NCBI GenBank assembly: GCA_001600875.1
Contig: BCLD01000017.1
Span: 1-64,000, forward strand
Origin: Solicoccozyma terricola
Lineage: Eukaryota > Basidiomycota > Tremellomycetes > Filobasidiales > Piskurozymaceae
Direction: 5' to 3'
DNA: 64,000 nucleotides
Shown here: in pieces, positions 47,393 through 59,688 of the stretch
How positions within the stretch are numbered: the stretch's first letter is position 1
Layout of the letters: the number at the start of each line of letters is the position of its first letter
Position numbers and translations under genes: made by a program
The notes under the pieces: model-generated
What the model was told of the DNA's origin: nothing
Database searches by the model: none
The model's input: the letters and a program-made list of their open reading frames with translations, nothing else

Positions 47393-49002
47393 GATCACTC
47401 AGGTGGTAATTTCTATATTGTGCGGCAGCGTTATCGGGAGTCTTGGAGCTACATCAGGAAAGTAGCGTAAGGAAGGAACTCTATCAGTTCACCATGAGAG
47501 CGGCAGACGAGAAATTCTGAGCAAAATCACCTGTCCTCGTCCAACGTCAAGGGGTGGGTTCTCCTGATCGCTCGTTTATGCCAGCAAAAAGACCTTGCGG
47601 GTGATCCTCCTAATGACTTTGAGGGGGATCAACAATTGCAGGAATAGCAGACAGGTGGGCTCGAGGTTGATGGTTTGTGCACGATGGGTATAGTATGGAC
47701 GATGATGGTGACCGAAACTACAGGGAAACTGAGCTGAACAGGGTCCCTTCGTCTCATGTTGGCCTTGGGATGCTCAACGACCGTCCGCCCGACCACCCGT
47801 GAGAAAGTGTAAGTGGCGGTGGCGGTGGCGGTGGCGGTGGCGGTGGCGGGGAATCGGGGACTGGGATCCTACAAGTAATATTCGACCCCTAGGCCGGCCC
47901 ACTTAGTCGACACCGTCATTCATCGTCGTGGGCGTGGCGTCCTCTTCATAGCTGGATGTCATCCATGAAATAAATTCGTGTTGCTGGACAAAAAAGGTCT
48001 CCGGGATATTCCATCCTTGACCAGTGAATGTATACCACGCTAGGTAGCTTCTTGATGTTGTAAGGCCGTGACATGATCCGGTTTCAGCTCAAAGAGACAG
48101 GGACAGAAAGGCGAAGCGGACACATCGACGTCTCGTCCTCATATCTCGCACAAGTTATTATCCTCATCAAATACATACTGTGCTATTATTATAGCAGAGG
48201 GAAATACATTCCTCGGCAAGACCATCGGAATAATCTGGACGACCAAAAAGGGTTGTCGAAAGTCTTGTCTACGGTGGCCAGTCGGTGCTATAATCTTCCA
48301 ATCCTCTGTTTGTATACTCTGGTCGACTTGCCCCCAAGCCCAGTCGCGGTTCCCAAGCAGATAATATTCGAGTCCAGCCGCCCCCTCCCCCCCCTCCCTT
48401 TACTCAGCCACAAGCAAGACCTCGCTAGTATTCTCTGATCGACACTACTGCAGGAAACGTCGGAGAGATGCGAGGCCTTTTGAGCGATCATTGCGACATT
48501 GACATGACCGCTTCAGCGGTATCAGAAACCACACCGCAGGGAACACCCATTTCATCAGTCTGAAACGCGGTCTTTCAGGCTGGTAAGGGGTGCCAGTTGG
48601 CACACAGTAGTAGTTAGGGACCGTTGGCACGGCTCGTCGGAAGACGGACAGCTTGAACCGAGCCAAAATAATTCCCTCTGCTCCGCGATTGCAAGGAATG
48701 CCGGTGCGACTGGATGGGATGTTATTTCGATGCCCCCTCCCCTCCCCTCCCGTCCCCTCCCCCTCCCCCTCCCCCTCCCCTCCTTACGTTCGCAGCATCT
48801 ACAGCACTCGCCGTTGCCCTTCCACCTTACCATTTGTTCTGATGAAAATCGATTTGTTTACAATTCGGGACCGACGCGTGTGGGTCGACTGCTCAGCTCA
48901 GACCAAGCTGGTGGTTGCATCGCACGGCAGGTTGCACACATCTCCCACAGCGTATACACACCTACTCTCCACTACATTCGACCACCATCACCCCCGCTCA
49001 CA
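47393..49002. other. Divergent promoter region of CRM1 and ECO1
   Basis: 1.6 kb without a recognisable gene. It holds a (GGCGGT)n minisatellite at about 47814-47848, a CCCCTC-type pyrimidine repeat at about 48728-48781, and only short frames. Confidence 0.55.
47814..47848. repeat. (GGCGGT)n short tandem repeat
   Basis: About six perfect hexamer copies. Four or more G-pairs make it a possible weak G-quadruplex on the plus strand. Confidence 0.85.
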
Positions 49003-50848
49003 ATGCCATCTCGTCCTGTTGTCATCAGGACATATCGCACTTCGGGACAGAGAAACAAGGCTGGTCCTGCCGTGAGGTTCATCCCAGAACTAGAAGACGC
49101 GACTAGGTCAGTTCAGCTTTTACCAGCAACATCTTCGTCGGCATCGACGTATACTGACAGCTGATGCTTGCACCCACCACCCGACGATAGTTCCTCCCAA
49201 TACAATACCGCTCACCCGTGCTCCTCATCTGCCATGCACACCTCACTCACAACTTGTCATAGCGACATGACATCGCCAGTCTCTGAAAACAAACAATCCT
49301 TCGACGACGATGAAGCGATCTCCTTTTCCGCCTACCCTACCCCTCACATCGTCTCCCGAGGGGATGCAAGATACCCTTACAAACGCAATAGGACACGGTC
49401 AGCTTCTCCGCCTACAACATCATCTCCAACTTTCAGTCACCCAAACCCGACAGCGGCACCTACTCAAACACCGGGCGCAACGAGCAAACAATCCTCGTTG
49501 AAAAACTTTTTCATACCACGACCACCTACCATCCTCTCCGTTCGAACAGCAGGACAGACTGATGATACTTTCTCCGCGGTCGCCGATATCGCCAAGACCA
49601 CCACCACCACCACCACCACCACACAAACCACCCGCAAACCCCTCCACCAACTCCACCTGGTTCCCTCACGACACAACCCGACCTCCACCCAATCACGCTC
49701 CTCTCTATACATCACCTGTCCTCTCTGTTCAATGTCATATATCCGCGGGGGGATCGGGGAAGACGATGAGCTGATACACAAGCGTCATTGTGAGAGAGTA
49801 ACCAAGGGTGTTATTTGGACAAGTGGGATGGGAGGTCAAGTTGTGGCGAGGGATGTGAAAATAGGGAGGGAGAGTGGGTCAAAGCAAGGTGATGTAGGTC
49901 ACGTTGTAAAGATCGACGGTAGGAATATCAGAACGAATCGCAAGGTGAGAAACGATGAGAAAGAAGGGTGGAGATGCTTTAGGTTTTACCAAACACGCTG
50001 AACTCTGTTCCCCCCCCCCCNNNNNNNNNNNNNNNNNNNNNNNNNNNNNNNNNNNNNNNNNNNNNNNNNNNNNNNNNNNNNNNNNNNNNNNNNNNCCCCC
50101 CCCCCACAATAGGTCATGGAAATTCTAGAATCAGTCAACACAGTACTCTCCTCTCCTGCTCTCCCTCAATCCATGCTTTCCAAATGCAAGATCTACCTCT
50201 TCGTTACTTCCTCCTCCCCTCCAATCCTACCAACCAACAAACGACCGAAATCATCATTGCAAACGAAAAAAACAAAGTCAGTGGATAGAGTCGTAGGTTG
50301 TGTGGTGGCTCAGCCGATCAAGGTCGGTATGAAGGTTGTTCAGAATCCAGGGGATGGAAACGTATCTGTAAAAGACTGCGTGATAGTCGATCATGGTTCG
50401 CAAGGAGACGGAACGGATGGTCAAGGTGGCGTGATTTGCTAGTAAGTCCGTAGGGTGGGGGGGGGAGGGAATCAAAGCGTAGTTTGGGTCGAGCGAAAAA
50501 CTTATAACGATGTGAATACCAACTCTTGCAGTCCAGAAAGATTGCCTACAAAGTTGGGCATCCATCGATTATTCGTCATCCCGGCGTACAGAGGTCTAGG
50601 AATCGCAATCGCTACACTCGACACTGCATGTCGATTCTCCGTCTACGGGATTCACGTACGTGATATCTCTGCCGCAACAACACACGGCTTGCGGAAAAGT
50701 GCTCACCTGCCTTCCCATACTACAGTGCGATCCGACTCAAGGCCACGTCGCGTTTTCTCAACCCACCAGCTCGGGAAAGGCTGTGATGGACCGTTGGGGA
50801 GATGGAGCTGTGAGAGTGTTCATCGAAGATGAGCAGGAGGATGAGTAG
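49003..50848 (+). CDS. ECO1: Sister-chromatid cohesion acetyltransferase
   Basis: This nuclear N-acetyltransferase acetylates cohesin Smc3 during S phase. Exon 1 starts MPSRPVVIRTYR and joins, over an intron ending cgacgatag, to a Ser/Thr-rich region. A PCNA-interacting box is clear (QSSLKNFF). The C2H2 zinc finger reads CPLCSMSYIRGG, then H-x3-H in LIHKRHCERV with TKGVIW. The acetyltransferase core reads GIHRLFVIPAYRGLGIAIATLDTACRFSVYG and GHVAFSQPTSSGKAVMDRWGDGAVRVF, the ESCO/Eco1 signature. The end is TAG at 50846-50848 after an acidic tail. One intron contains a poly-C tract and a 75-N assembly gap; the reading frame is sensible on both sides. Confidence 0.92.
50021..50095. other. Assembly gap (75 N) flanked by C runs
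   Basis: The N run is bordered by about 10 C on each side and sits in an ECO1 intron, ahead of the acceptor acaatag. It very likely represents an unresolved poly-C tract. Confidence 0.98.
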
Positions 50849-50997
50849 GATGAGGTTTAGGCGGAGGCGTTTAGGAGGATGCTTTCCACCTTCCCGGTCC
50901 CTCAAGTCACGTGTCATTTGTAATCGATCGATTGCTATTCAAACCACATCCTGCTTCACTCAACAATCACAAGCACATATACAACGAGCAATCCTCC

Positions 50998-51773
50998 ATG
51001 ACCATCCCTCTCTCCAACGTCGATCACTTCCACGTCCTTTCAATCTCTAGAACTGCATCGCGGGCTGAAGTCAGAGCTGCATATCTCAAATTGATCCTGA
51101 AGGTGCGTGTTTGCCCTACTTCGTGTGACGACGAGGTCGTTCCTCTATGAGACGGATGTTTACCCCCCCGCCCCCTTCCCCCCCCCCCCCCCCCAACCAA
51201 ACCAACCCCCGCAGCATCATCCTGATAAGCAAGATCCGTCGAATTCAAGTGTCATACTCCCATTCCGTGATTCTGACAATGTCGGAGAACTCGAAATCAT
51301 CCGTATCAATGAAGCGTACCGGGTGCTAAGTGACGAGACGCTAAGAAGAGAGTATGAGAGTAAGCTGAATAATGGCGTAGCATCGTGTGAGTTACGAGAT
51401 GAGTAATCAGTTGGTAAGGTCGGTAGGTCCAACTGACCACCTGATTTATTTCAAAACGTAAGACACCTTGGAAACAAAGTCCCCAAGAGACCGCCAACCA
51501 ACAAGGATAATCTCCCTTGAAGAATTCGAACCTCACTACGAGCCCGTTCTTGAACATCCGACGCCTCCTTCCACTTCATCCTCCGACCTCGAACCAGCAT
51601 TCTACACTCACCCATGCCGCTGCTCCGCTCAAATCACGATCACAATCGATCAGTTAGAAGAAGGCGTCGATGTTGTCGGATGCGATGGCTGTGGAGAATG
51701 GATCGGAGTGGGATATGAGGTTGTAGATGGTGATCACATCGAGGAGGTCACGAATGGACAAAGTGAAGGGTAA
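50998..51773 (+). CDS. DPH4: DPH4-type J-domain protein for diphthamide synthesis
   Basis: Exon 1 (50998-51102) gives MTIPLSNVDHFHVLSISRTASRAEVRAAYLKLILK. Exon 2 from 51215 supplies the HPD motif (HHPDKQDPS) and IIRINEAYRVLSDETLRREYESKL, completing the J domain. The last exon carries the CSL/DPH zinc finger (THPCRCSAQITIT, then VVGCDGCGEWIGVGYE) with four Cys. The J-domain plus CSL-finger layout is that of Dph4/Jjj3, an iron-binding co-chaperone in diphthamide modification of eEF2. The intron 51103-51214 contains a C14 tract before its acceptor. The last splice (after GVAS) is my best reading. Confidence 0.9.
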
Positions 51774-52613
51774 ATTGCGGGGGGGAACCGCAGGCAGGAT
51801 CTCGTAGGATTTGCGTTCAAACGCACAAAGTCGCGCGCGAGGATGCAGCACTTTCCGACATTTCTGGATGGACGACGGGACGGACCGTCTTCATTTCACC
51901 GGACGTAGACCTCCGAGGTCTGCGTGTCGGGGGTCGATTCGATAATACCTGCAAGTGGGATCCGTATCGCAGGGGTGTGCAAAAACTAAAGCCCTGTCCA
52001 GGAAACCGGGGTACCAAGCTCTGCGTATCTGCATTACAGAAAGGTCGATAATCCCAGCACGTTGGATCGTAGCATTATGGGGTGTGAGAATCCTAGTGCT
52101 GCGCTCTTCAAACAACGAGACCCCAGGTCTGCATCCTGGTATCGGTATCACAACGATGTCCAACAATCCCGCATGTCTTTGGATCGTATGGTGTTGGACA
52201 TCCCCAGGAGGCGACCCAATCAACGGGATTTGCTTATTACCAAAGACCAGCTGGCCGCCCGGTCAATCCGCGCCACTGAAGGCAGACAGACACCAAAGCG
52301 GGCCCAAACGTGCATTTGATTATGCTGATTAGATCGTCCGCGGAGAAAGAAAACCCCCCGAATCATACGGCGGCGCGGTTTTGCTTCGAAAAGGAACCCC
52401 ACCCCACTCTCATTTGCTCTTTTATGATCCCCATCAAAGGAGTGATCTCTGTCCATTTGACAATTTGCAACACAACTAACCCTGTTCAACCCTCGAATAT
52501 TTATATTTTTAAAATATCCCATAAACGATCATATGCTTTTTTTTTTCCCCTCAACAATTGCAAAAAATCCCCCCCTAAAATAAACTGGTAAACTCTTCCT
52601 CTCCTCTCCGGTC
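51774..52613. other. Convergent 3' spacer with an unexplained open frame
   Basis: This 840-bp spacer is long for the region. A plus-strand frame of about 110 codons without a start (about 51990-52319) looks protein-like in composition (SWYRYHNDVQQSRMSLDRM..RRRPNQRDLLITKDQLAARSIRATEG) but matches nothing I recognise. It may be a fragment of a mobile-element gene. Confidence 0.35.
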
Positions 52614-53929
52614 CTAACTACTCTCGCAGTGAGCCTTGTAAGCAACATCCGATAAAAGTTGTTCGAATTCTCCTGGGTTTGAGAGTTTGATCTTGCATAG
52701 CCATCCTACGTAGAAGAAGAAGAAGAAGAGGGGGAAAAACCAATGGGAATAACGGGGGAAAACGGAATAAAGTAAAAAAAATCCCCCAATGAGATGAAAT
52801 ATCAGTGAAACCGTTTTCGTTCCTCCGAGAAGTTGTGAGTGAGAATATGAGGAGGACGAGGACGAGGACCACGCAAGGTCATCCCCCCCCCCCCCGCCTC
52901 ACCCACACCCTCACCCACACCCCCACCCCCACCCCACACCCACACCCCCATCCACACCCACTCACCTCCAGTCTCACTCTCCTTGTTCAATAACGAAGCA
53001 TGATCCGCCAATTGTTCATTAATCTCAGTAACAACACCGGAAAGTGGAGCGTAAATGTCTGAAGCTGCTTTAACTGATTCAACTGCACCCATTGTGTCTG
53101 GATTTTTACCCCGCCCCGCCGCGCGAAGAGAAAGAGAGAGAGAGGGAGAAAATAAAAGAGGAAAAGTCACACCACCACCACATGAAAGGAAAATAGAAAT
53201 GGTTTTTTGTTGAAAATGGAAAAGAAAAAGAAAAGGAACAAAAAACAAAAACAAAGAAAAAAGAGAAGAAAAAGAAATAAAAAGCAACGCCCAATCCCAT
53301 CAGCAAATATCCCACACACACACACACACACACGAAACGTTCCTCCCCCAAAACCCCCCAACTCACCACCTTTCACAACCTCTGATCCATTTTCCGGTAA
53401 TTCAACAAAAACGACATCTCCTAAAGCCTTTTGAGCATAATCTGTGATACCGACTGTACCGATATTTGTTTGATCGTCAAATATGACATATTCGTGATCT
53501 GTAGTGTATCGTTTGGCTGTGTGTGGGGGGGGGGAGGGGGGTGATATAGAGAAGATGTTGGGAGATGGGAGATGGGAGATGGGAGACGGGAGATGGGAGA
53601 CGGGAGATGGGAGACGGGAGACGAGGGAAGGGAGAGACGAGGGAAGTGAAGGGAGCCAGCGAGTGAACACGATGATGAAACGAGGACAGACACGAACGAG
53701 GAAAGTAACCACAAACGTGTCAGTACGCATCACTTTCAGGCGTTAAGAACCCCCCCTGCCCGCCATCCCATTCCATCCACCCTCCCCCCACCCCCCCACC
53801 CCCCCAACACTCACTAGTCAAAGTCCTAACAGCGAACCCAGACCTAAGCGACGCCGTACGAAGCTGGACGATACTCCTATATCTAATAGGTCGAGTGACT
53901 GCGACGATGTTACGAAGAGAAGAAGCCAT
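52614..53929 (-). CDS. GCV3: Glycine cleavage system H protein, mitochondrial
   Basis: This lipoyl carrier of the glycine decarboxylase complex starts at the ATG at 53927-53929, with an N-terminal basic/hydroxylated stretch fitting a mitochondrial presequence ([19 protein letters not shown]). Exon 2 has [41 protein letters not shown]. Exon 3 has [19 protein letters not shown], with the lipoylated Lys in ESVKA. The last exon has [29 protein letters not shown] with TAG at 52614-52616. Introns are full of simple repeats: a GGGAGATGGGA-type minisatellite, a CA run and a purine-rich block. Confidence 0.93.
53543..53660. repeat. GGGAGA(T/C)-type minisatellite in GCV3 intron 1
   Basis: About ten copies of a 7-bp unit (gggagat/gggagac) with small variants, inside the first GCV3 intron. 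The flanking intron sequence also holds short G runs. Confidence 0.85.
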
Positions 53930-54240
53930 GGTGCGTGTGTGTGTGTGTGTGTAGGGGTGTGTGTAGGGGGGTGTGGTGTGTGTGCGTGAGTGTGTGTGGA
54001 TGGTGGGGGATACGGAAAGCGGATGGGTGAACGGGGAACGACGATGTGGAAAAAGGGAATGGGAAGCGAGATATTGGAAATCGGAGGGGAGTGACCGGAG
54101 GGGGTGGGTGGATGGTTGGCATGGATGACGTAATCAGGGAAGGGGAGGGATGACGTAATCAATGAATGGAGGGGAGGGGAGGGGAGGGGAGTGGTTCAAC
54201 TGCAATCTACCCGTACACCGTACCGTACACCGTAGCAACC
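53930..54240. promoter_or_regulatory. Divergent promoter of GCV3 and VPS25
   Basis: 311 bp with GT-repeat DNA at 53934-53952 and near 53970-53998, and GGGGA repeats at 54168-54190. No clear TATA box. Confidence 0.45.
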
Positions 54241-55555
54241 ATGCCATCATCCACCCTCCAATCAATAACATCCACAACAGGATTCATATACCCTCCCATA
54301 TGGTCATTCCCACCGTTCTTCACGTATGTCCGTCCCCTTTCTACCTACCTAGAACCCACAGCTTCACACGAACATACACCGCCCGCTTACCCACCCCGTA
54401 TCCTTCACACACACACACACACACTCACAGTCCTCAACCTAATCCTCAAACATTCGCACATCAAACATCACTATGGATCCAGCTTGTTATTTCATGGTGT
54501 CGTTTTCATAAAGTGTTTCAAATAGATGGAGAGGCTGTTGATGGTGGGGGTGGTGGTGGTGGTGGGGCGATGGAGGTGTTTTATAATAAATCAATACAAC
54601 GTGCGTTTGCTTTTTTTTTAAACAACTGTCCGTAGTTGGATTTCGAGTGTGTTCCACTCACGGTATACAGCAGACTAACAACTCCTCCCCCGGGTCTCTC
54701 TCTTTTGCTTACCAGGCAAATTACAAGGCAATTCAATCAAACAACTTTTAATACAAATGACAAAAGAAGGTAAAGTGTTTTTCCCCCAAAGTTCCCCTAA
54801 TTACTCTAAATTACCTCGGGAAACTCATCAAAAGATTCGTTACTCTATTACATACAACTACCCATTCACCGCGTCCACCGCGTCCACCCCATCCACCCCA
54901 CCCCACCCCACCCCACCCAGGTCTCGCATCGCCAGACCCTTCAAAACAATCAGGCACATACTTGATATACTGGAAGAAACCAGACGAATGGGGTACATTG
55001 ATATATTCATGGGTTAGTGAGGAAAGGAGTTTTCTTTCTTCTTCTTCTTCTTCTTGTTGTGCGAATCGGAGACAAAGTAGGGAAGCAGGGAGGGGGACAA
55101 CTTTTTACTGATTAGAGCGACACATCTGGGGAACGTTTTTCCCTGTTTTTCTCTTTTTCTTTTTTCTTTTTTTTCAATCGTTTCGGAACAACACGCTACA
55201 ATTTCGAAATTCAAGGTGTTTGAAAATGGACTTGTAGGTTCAATCATGACGTTTTATGAATTAACAGAAGGTGATATGGCACATACAACCGGTGAGGTTC
55301 CACAAACCCCCCTAATTCCCAAGTCATCATCATCTATCATCATCACCACCACCACCAGGTAATCACGTCCTGATACTCGTCCTACCATGTTGTTTTTCTG
55401 TTTTTCTCTTTTTTTCAACCTCACCTCCACGACCAGAATTCCACCGAATGCCATATCCCCTCTTACGACGATCATTAGAAACACTCGTCAAACAAGGGAA
55501 AGCACAGATATTTAAAGGTGAAGATGGATCGAGTGAGGGTGTAAAGTTTTTTTAA
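54241..55555 (+). CDS. VPS25: ESCRT-II subunit Vps25
   Basis: Exons joined from the ATG at 54241 read MPSSTLQSITSTTGFIYPPIWSFPPFFT (the conserved PPFFT), then PQPNPQTFAHQTSLWIQLVISWCRFHKVFQ, FYNKSIQR-KLQGNSIKQLLIQMTKEG, LASPDPSKQSGTYLIYWKKPDEWGTLIYSW, VFENGLVGSIMTFYELTEGD and EFHRMPYPLLRRSLETLVKQGKAQIFKGEDGSSEGVKFF with TAA at 55553-55555. Two winged-helix domains fit, and the WGTLIY and GVKFF motifs are typical. It acts at endosomes in multivesicular-body sorting. A Gly-rich insertion (VDGGGGGGGG) comes from a GGT repeat. Confidence 0.92.
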
Positions 55556-55843
55556 GAAAGGAAGAGGGGGGAGGCGGGAGGCGGGGCGGGGGATTACGAC
55601 TTGTTGTACTACGGTCCTCTTTTGTTTTCGCTCGTTGAGTGGCATTTACGCTATACATTTCTTTTTAACATCACTTTTTTCTTTCTCTCTTTCAATGAAA
55701 TGTCCTAGGCGGAATAACTCTTGCGACATTTCGTATTACAATTGTCTTTACAACTTGTCGTAGCATAGAAATCTCTTCTCTGAAGAGACACCCGCCCCCC
55801 CCCCCTTTTCCCGCCCCCTCCCGACCGGCGAACTCTCTCTGCT
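55556..55843. other. Convergent 3' spacer
   Basis: 288 bp between the VPS25 and bZIP stop codons, with a C11 run at 55796-55806. No gene. Confidence 0.5.
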
Positions 55844-58326
55844 TTATGGATTTTTTAACCATTCTTCCCCTTTCACATCTTGTTGTCTGGTCAAGACCAC
55901 CGGCTGGGATTCTCTTGTGAATTCGGAGAATCGTTGTTTCTTGATCTATGGGCGGTGGGCGGTGGGCAGTGGGCGGAGAGCAGAGGGTATTGGTAGGCAA
56001 GGGAAGCCGAGGATATTTCCAGCGATGAGAATGCTGCAATTGTTCTCCAGGGACAATTCTATACACTCACCATCATATTCTCATATTGCAATCGCTGTAC
56101 TTGCACACTCAGCTTTGAATTGATCAGATCTGAAGCTTGTAGCTGACGAATGAGTGCCAAGTTTTCCCGGGATAGCTGCACTCCGGAAATCAATGTTAGC
56201 CCTTCCACATACCCAGCTACAAGCCTAACCCCCGGCCCGGTGGTCTCTATCCACACCCACCTTCTCATACCTCGCTTTCTGATTCTCCCTACACTTCTTC
56301 GCAGCAGCTGCATTCCCTTCCTTTCGCTTCCTCGCAATCTCAGCGTCGATCTCCGCCTTTGTCATCACTCGATTCTCCTTGCGTGCAGCGGTGGTCACTT
56401 CTTCTTCAACGATGCTGGTGGATTTGCGCTTTCGGTTGGCAATGTCGGAGGCCGGAGGAAGAGGAGGACAATTGGAGTGCGAGACACGACGTTGTTGACG
56501 GGTGGATGTCCGGGCGGTCGTGGTGGTGGTGGCGGCGGTGGCGGCGGCGGCGGCGGTAGGTGATGGGAAAAGGAATGGAGGTAGTTGTCGTAAATCCGGT
56601 TTCTGGTCGACGGCGTCTTTGGTCTGCATACTCGCCGCCGTCGCCGTCGCCGTCGCCGTCGCTTTTCGTTCGGATGCCAATGCTGAGCCTTCAGAAGAGG
56701 ATGTGTAGGTTTTGATGGGGGTAGAGGAGAAGTGAGGGAGTCCATCGTCATCATCGTCCTCGTCCAGGATCTTGAGAAGAAAAAAAAGAGGGGGAAGGGG
56801 GGGGGGGTCATCAGTTCGAGATTCCCACTCACGCCGACCTGTCAACCACTCACCTGCATCATCTCCGTCTCCTTCCCATCATACATCCCAGTAGACCACC
56901 CCCTTACGGCATAATCATCAATATCCCTATCCCATGAACCATGCAGCCGTTCCAAGTCCGCCAACATCAACTCTGTCTCCCCTTCCAAATCCTTCCCTTT
57001 CCCCTTCTCCCCTTCCAGCCACCGTACACCCATCGTCGTCGCCGTCGCCGCCGTCGTCGGATCAGATTCGAATTCGGTGCTGAAATCGGCCATGTACCCT
57101 TCCACAGCACTCGCCGCCGCCGACATCAACGTATCACCGTAAACCGCCGACGCGTAAGCTCGATCGTCCGCTGTTGGGCCAAGAATGAATGGGAAGATGG
57201 TGGGCTCATCTAGTTGTGGTGTTGGATCTGAGGGTGTGGGAGCTGCTAATCCGGTGGTTGAGGAGGAACAGACGGAGAGGTGGGCCGAATATGGACTGTA
57301 ATCGATGTAGGCGGGTAAATCGGGGACAGGAGGTTGAGGTTGGACTGGAGGATATATCGCCCCCAGGGGGGTCAGATACGACTGAGTCATTACCCAGCCT
57401 CCCGTAGCTTCACCCTTCCGGAGAAACTCACAGTCAAACATCCCACTCTCAACATCCTCCAAGTGATTTCTCTTTTCTGTTCCTTCCCCTCGCTGCACCT
57501 CCCCTACCGCATCTCTCACTTTCTTCCCGATGCTGAGCATAGGAACCCTCCCATCGACTCTAAGTCCCTTGACTTTTTTCAAATCGCACGGCCATGAGCC
57601 ACTATAACTTTCACTGACCTGTCCACCGCCGCCGTGGCCGCCGTCGCCGTCGCCGCTTGCGTTCGAGACGAGAACCCCCCGGGAGTACTGCCAATCCGCA
57701 AGGAGGTCTGCTTTCTCCGCTGGTAGGAATGGACGAGCTGCATCTATCGTGTTCTTTGTAATTTGCTGGTTTGCTTTAACCTCGTCTATCGACTTGTCAT
57801 CAACGGCGGCAGCGCCAGCGCCAGCGACAGCGGCAGCGGCGGTCGCGGGACTGTCACCCAGGCCTCCTCGTAATGCAACGACTTCCTCATACCAAGCACT
57901 TGCATAAATCGGCGTTCTCCGATATTTGAACGGATGTGGTGAGATGGATGGATTCGGGAATGTGGTGATGAACGGTGGGATGGACGGTTGCTGGGAAGAT
58001 GAGGATGTTGGTGACATGGTCGGTGAAGATGGTAATTGACTGAGTGTAGTGTTCGGAAGGAGGTTGGAATCGATTGGCGGAGGTCGCTTCGCGCAGTTTG
58101 CACCTTCAACCTGTCGTTCTGTATCTTGATCTTTGGTGATATGTGGGGTAGATGAAATCACCATCGGTGACGTTGTTGTTTCCCCGCTCCGTGTGATATC
58201 GATCGTCCTCTCTGGGTGTTGTAGCTTCGGCAACTGGTTTTGTGACTTTTGTATATGCGTGGTCCCGATTTGACCGTGATCATTCTCTATTGGATCGATT
58301 ACGGAATGAGAATCGGTAGACAGCAT
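55844..58326 (-). CDS. bZIP transcription factor
   Basis: The long N-terminal exon (to about 56850) is Ser/Pro/Gly-rich and low in similarity to anything I know. It is open back to 58599, but I place the start at the ATG at 58324-58326 (MLSTDSHSVIDP) with moderate certainty; the upstream ATG at 58597-58599 is the alternative. Exon 2 carries NRKRKSTSIVEEE and the basic region RKRKEGNAAAAKKCRENQKARYEK (N-x-x-A-A-x-x-C-R signature). Exon 3 carries the leucine zipper LSRENLALIRQLQASDLINSKLSVQVQRLQYENMM. The last exon ends FTRESQPVVLTRQQDVKGEEWLKNP with TAA at 55844-55846. It is a DNA-binding dimer; its targets are unknown. The intron before exon 2 has a C11 plus T8 pyrimidine tract. Confidence 0.85.
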
Positions 58327-59042
58327 AGTGTCAGGTTGTTGTGCGGTCCAGTAGGTGCTGTGGGCGCGCGGGGGGTCCGGCGATGTTACGCGACCTGTGG
58401 GGGTCGCTGGAGGATGTGTGTGCGAGTGATTTGGCCGTGCAGAGTGGTGGTTGAGACAGCGGAGGTAGCGGGTGGTCTGTATATCTGACGGATGAGCTGG
58501 GGCTAAGTTGCGGATGCGCCCTAGACACTGGGTCGATAGAGGATTATTTCCAAACAAGGCGGGATGATGATATGACTGACCGACCGAACGTCGGCTCACA
58601 TCCAGTCTTTTTTAATACTACGGGGAGGAAAAGAGTCCGACTGCCACCCCACCCACCCACCATCTATGGATAAACCCCACCGCTACCCGGGATACCAGCA
58701 AATTCTAGTTACCAGCCGTTTGCCTCCTTGACCCATCGAAATGCATCCTAGATCGGGCGCGGGGCCCAGCCCAGATCTGCGGGGATGTCCGGTCACGTGG
58801 TGGGGGGCAGTGGGAATCAGCGGACATCCGGAGGTGAGTAATGTCCGCTGTCACGTGTAACTCTTATGGGCGGGGGGACAATGACGTGTCAGTGGGACGT
58901 TCCCTATCCCAACCTCATAGGGATACAGTCAACACCCCGGTCCCGTCTCACAGCAGCCCCCATCATACCATGCTCATAGTTGTACATCACCATATCCATA
59001 TCCATTTATTACAAAACTATCCCCTCCTCTCCAACTCGGTCC
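58327..59042. other. Spacer upstream of the bZIP gene
   Basis: This holds the bZIP promoter or 5' leader (frame open to 58599) and the RPB8 3' flank. CACGTG occurs at 58794 and 58853, and ggtcacgtgg/gtcacgtgta may be bHLH or bZIP sites. No gene is recognised. Confidence 0.45.
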
Positions 59043-59649
59043 TCACTTCCGCATCAACAGAAAGATATTCTCGCCGATGATGATGTTTTGCAAATGACGA
59101 TATGATCCACGAAGCGCTAAAAGGAGACCTCCGAATGATATGTATGCCGTGCTATTCCACCGACCGTAGGGACACGATACGATACGATACGATACGATAC
59201 GCAGGGAGGAGTCAGTGTGAGGGAGGTTATCAACAAGGATGCCACAGTGGGCACGGGGGGGGGCAACTTTCTCACGTCTGATCTGCTCCTCTTGCCGAGT
59301 CGTCGAATTTGTAGACCTGGTAGAAATTAGTACGGTGTATCAATGGTTTGATTATCTCTTTAAAAGGCCCCCTTCTCACGGATACTAGATCCTTGCCCTC
59401 ACCTTTCCATGCATCACATAGTCATATTCCTCTGCCAATCCTTGCTCCCCACCTCTCCACATTTCCCTCTTCACCTCGCTCGATTTATCCCCACCACCCC
59501 TCGCTACCTCGGCGTCAGATTCAGGATTTAACGATCTCGCTAATGCGAGGGAGAACTTTTCTTTCGGTTTGAATTGGATGAGCTCGTTGGCGAGGTCGAG
59601 TGTTATGTTGACGTTGAGTGCTTCGGATTCAGCGGTGATGCGAGTGACT

Positions 59650-59688
<39 letters not shown>

